DNA of 64,000 nt from Polaromonas sp. (lineage in GTDB: Bacteria; Pseudomonadota; Gammaproteobacteria; Burkholderiales; Burkholderiaceae_C). Every line of letters begins with the position of its first letter. Position 1 is the stretch's first letter. The stretch covers positions 1 through 64,000 of the forward strand of contig NZ_JAAFGZ010000045.1 in the NCBI RefSeq assembly GCF_010365105.1, in the 5' to 3' direction. The notes beneath the pieces were generated by a model that was given only the letters and a program-made list of their open reading frames with translations, was not told where the DNA came from and ran no database searches. The translations under genes and the position numbers were made by a program. This document shows, piece after piece, positions 63,001 to 64,000 of this stretch.

Positions 63001-64000
63001 GGGGTGTCTCCATAGACAGTCGGCAGCGTTTGCGAATGCTGGCGCAGGGCTGCATCCAGCAGCCGGTCCAGCCCGTAGAGGTCGTCAAAGAAAAAAGTGC
63101 GGCCGTCCTTGACCAGCGTGGTGCCGTAGGCAATCAGCACCGGAACCGGCTCGGTCAGCCGCATCGTAGCGGATTCACCCCGACTCATGGCTTTTTGGAT
63201 GCGGTCTTGCGTCCACTCCGGCATACCCTTGAGGACGAATTTGGCCAGTTCCACCGGATGCTCGACGCGGATGCAGCCGTGGCTGAAGTCACGCCGCTCG
63301 CGCTGGAACAGTTCGGTGGCCGGCGTGTGGTGCAGGTAGATGTTGTCCTGGTTCGGAAACACGAACTTGATGTCGCCCAGCGCATTGTTCGGCCCCGGCC
63401 GCTGGCGTATGCGCGCCTTGCCGGCCAGCACGGCGTCCAGCAAGCCGGCCGACACGGTCCGGTCCACGCGGCCGCCGGCCGACACGAACTCCATCTCCTG
63501 CCGCGCCAGATAGCCCGGGTCACGCCGCAGCCGGGGAACGGTTTCGGCGCGGGCGATCGACGGCGGCACGTTCCAGTAGGGGCTGAACTCGATGAAGCGC
63601 ATGTCCTCGTCGAAAAGGGGCGTGCGCGTGTCCAGCGCCTTGCCGACGACGATTTTCATTTCTTCCTGTACCTGGATGCGGCCGTCCTGCACTTCGTAGG
63701 CGCGCAGCACGAACTCGGGGATGTTCACGACGATCATGCGCGGCCCCTGCGTCAAGGGCGTCCAGCGCAGTCGCTCCAGGGCCAGTTCGATCTGGCGCAC
63801 GCGGACAGCGGGCGTCACCTGCAGCTGCGCCAGCGTGGCCTTGCCGAGCACGCCGTCGGCAGCCAGGCCGTGGCGCAGCTGAAAGGCCTTGACCGCCTCG
63901 ACCAGCGGCGCCTCGTAGCGCGCCGGCAGCGGCAGGCCAGGCGGCAGGTCACCCAGATCGGCCAGCCGCTCGGCCAGCGGAGCCAGCCCCGCATAAGCCT
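62997..64000 (-). CDS. L,D-transpeptidase YcbB/LdtD-like, 5' end outside window
   Basis: The visible ~334 residues include a C-terminal half of a peptidoglycan-binding domain (LRHGLAADGVLGKATLAQLQ), the NVPPSIARAETVPRLRRDPGYL motif in pieces, and the YkuD catalytic motif FSHGCIRVEHP with the active Cys. The frame is still open at the window end. Paired with the YcbK gene it forms a cross-link making and cutting unit. Confidence 0.94.
   Translation of the reverse strand, partial: AYAGLAPLAERLADLGDLPPGLPLPARYEAPLVEAVKAFQLRHGLAADGVLGKATLAQLQVTPAVRVRQIELALERLRWTPLTQGPRMIVVNIPEFVLRAYEVQDGRIQVQEEMKIVVGKALDTRTPLFDEDMRFIEFSPYWNVPPSIARAETVPRLRRDPGYLARQEMEFVSAGGRVDRTVSAGLLDAVLAGKARIRQRPGPNNALGDIKFVFPNQDNIYLHHTPATELFQRERRDFSHGCIRVEHPVELAKFVLKGMPEWTQDRIQKAMSRGESATMRLTEPVPVLIAYGTTLVKDGRTFFFDDLYGLDRLLDAALRQHSQTLPTVYGDTP

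Overview
The window is about 64 kb of GC-rich, densely coding DNA from a Gram-negative betaproteobacterium, most likely Comamonadaceae and Polaromonas-like. This rests on the protein families (Bug receptor, betaproteobacterial porin, PhaC, PQQ alcohol oxidation) and on short dispersed intergenic repeats of a type I associate with that family. It is an inference, because no rRNA or other taxonomic marker is present. I saw no tRNA, rRNA, CRISPR array, transposase or phage gene.

Layout. 0-4 kb: tripartite MacAB-type efflux system, with the outer-membrane gene cut by the window edge. 4-8.6 kb: a GAF-like protein, a small hypothetical protein, a PAS-PAS hybrid sensor kinase and a YebC-family regulator. 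8.6-16.4 kb: D-Ala-D-Ala dipeptidase, ECF sigma factor, ArsP-like permease plus a small redox protein, a frameshifted cation efflux gene, and a P-type ATPase carrying an in-frame repeat-like insertion. 16.5-22 kb: a PHA synthase-FabI-MaoC/Pta-AckA operon behind a perfect FNR/ANR-type box. 22-26 kb: cyanide-insensitive-type cytochrome bd operon (cydAB plus a DUF2474 subunit) flanked by repeats and a 14-copy hexamer array. 26-33 kb: MscS channel, PurT, siderophore-interacting protein, a NodIJ-like ABC exporter, a CheB-like protein and a lectin-like lipoprotein.

33.4-57.2 kb is the most interesting part, a PQQ-dependent alcohol oxidation island. It holds a quinoprotein alcohol dehydrogenase with the Asp-x-Asp signature of lanthanide-dependent enzymes, two c-type cytochromes, pqqABCDE (pqqA is a 24-residue gene), a PQQ-associated ABC exporter with beta-propeller and binding proteins, an aldehyde dehydrogenase with its DUF779 partner, a porin, a NosR/NirI-like FMN/Fe-S membrane protein with its ApbE flavin transferase, and an AcoR-like sigma-54 activator. 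By eye I find -24/-12 (sigma-54) elements in front of all eight promoter-proximal genes of this island, so the whole block looks like one alcohol-responsive RpoN regulon. The model is that alcohol enters through the porin, is oxidised in the periplasm by the PQQ enzyme with electrons going to the cytochromes, and the aldehyde is oxidised by the NAD-dependent dehydrogenase. The NosR-like protein is a candidate extra electron route.

57-64 kb: a methyltransferase, ohrR-ohr with a strong operator, srkA with a frameshift, and peptidoglycan enzymes (two L,D-transpeptidases, an M23 peptidase and a YcbK/DUF882 peptidase). The cation efflux gene and srkA each look as if exactly 11 nt were deleted, so both should be checked for sequence error.
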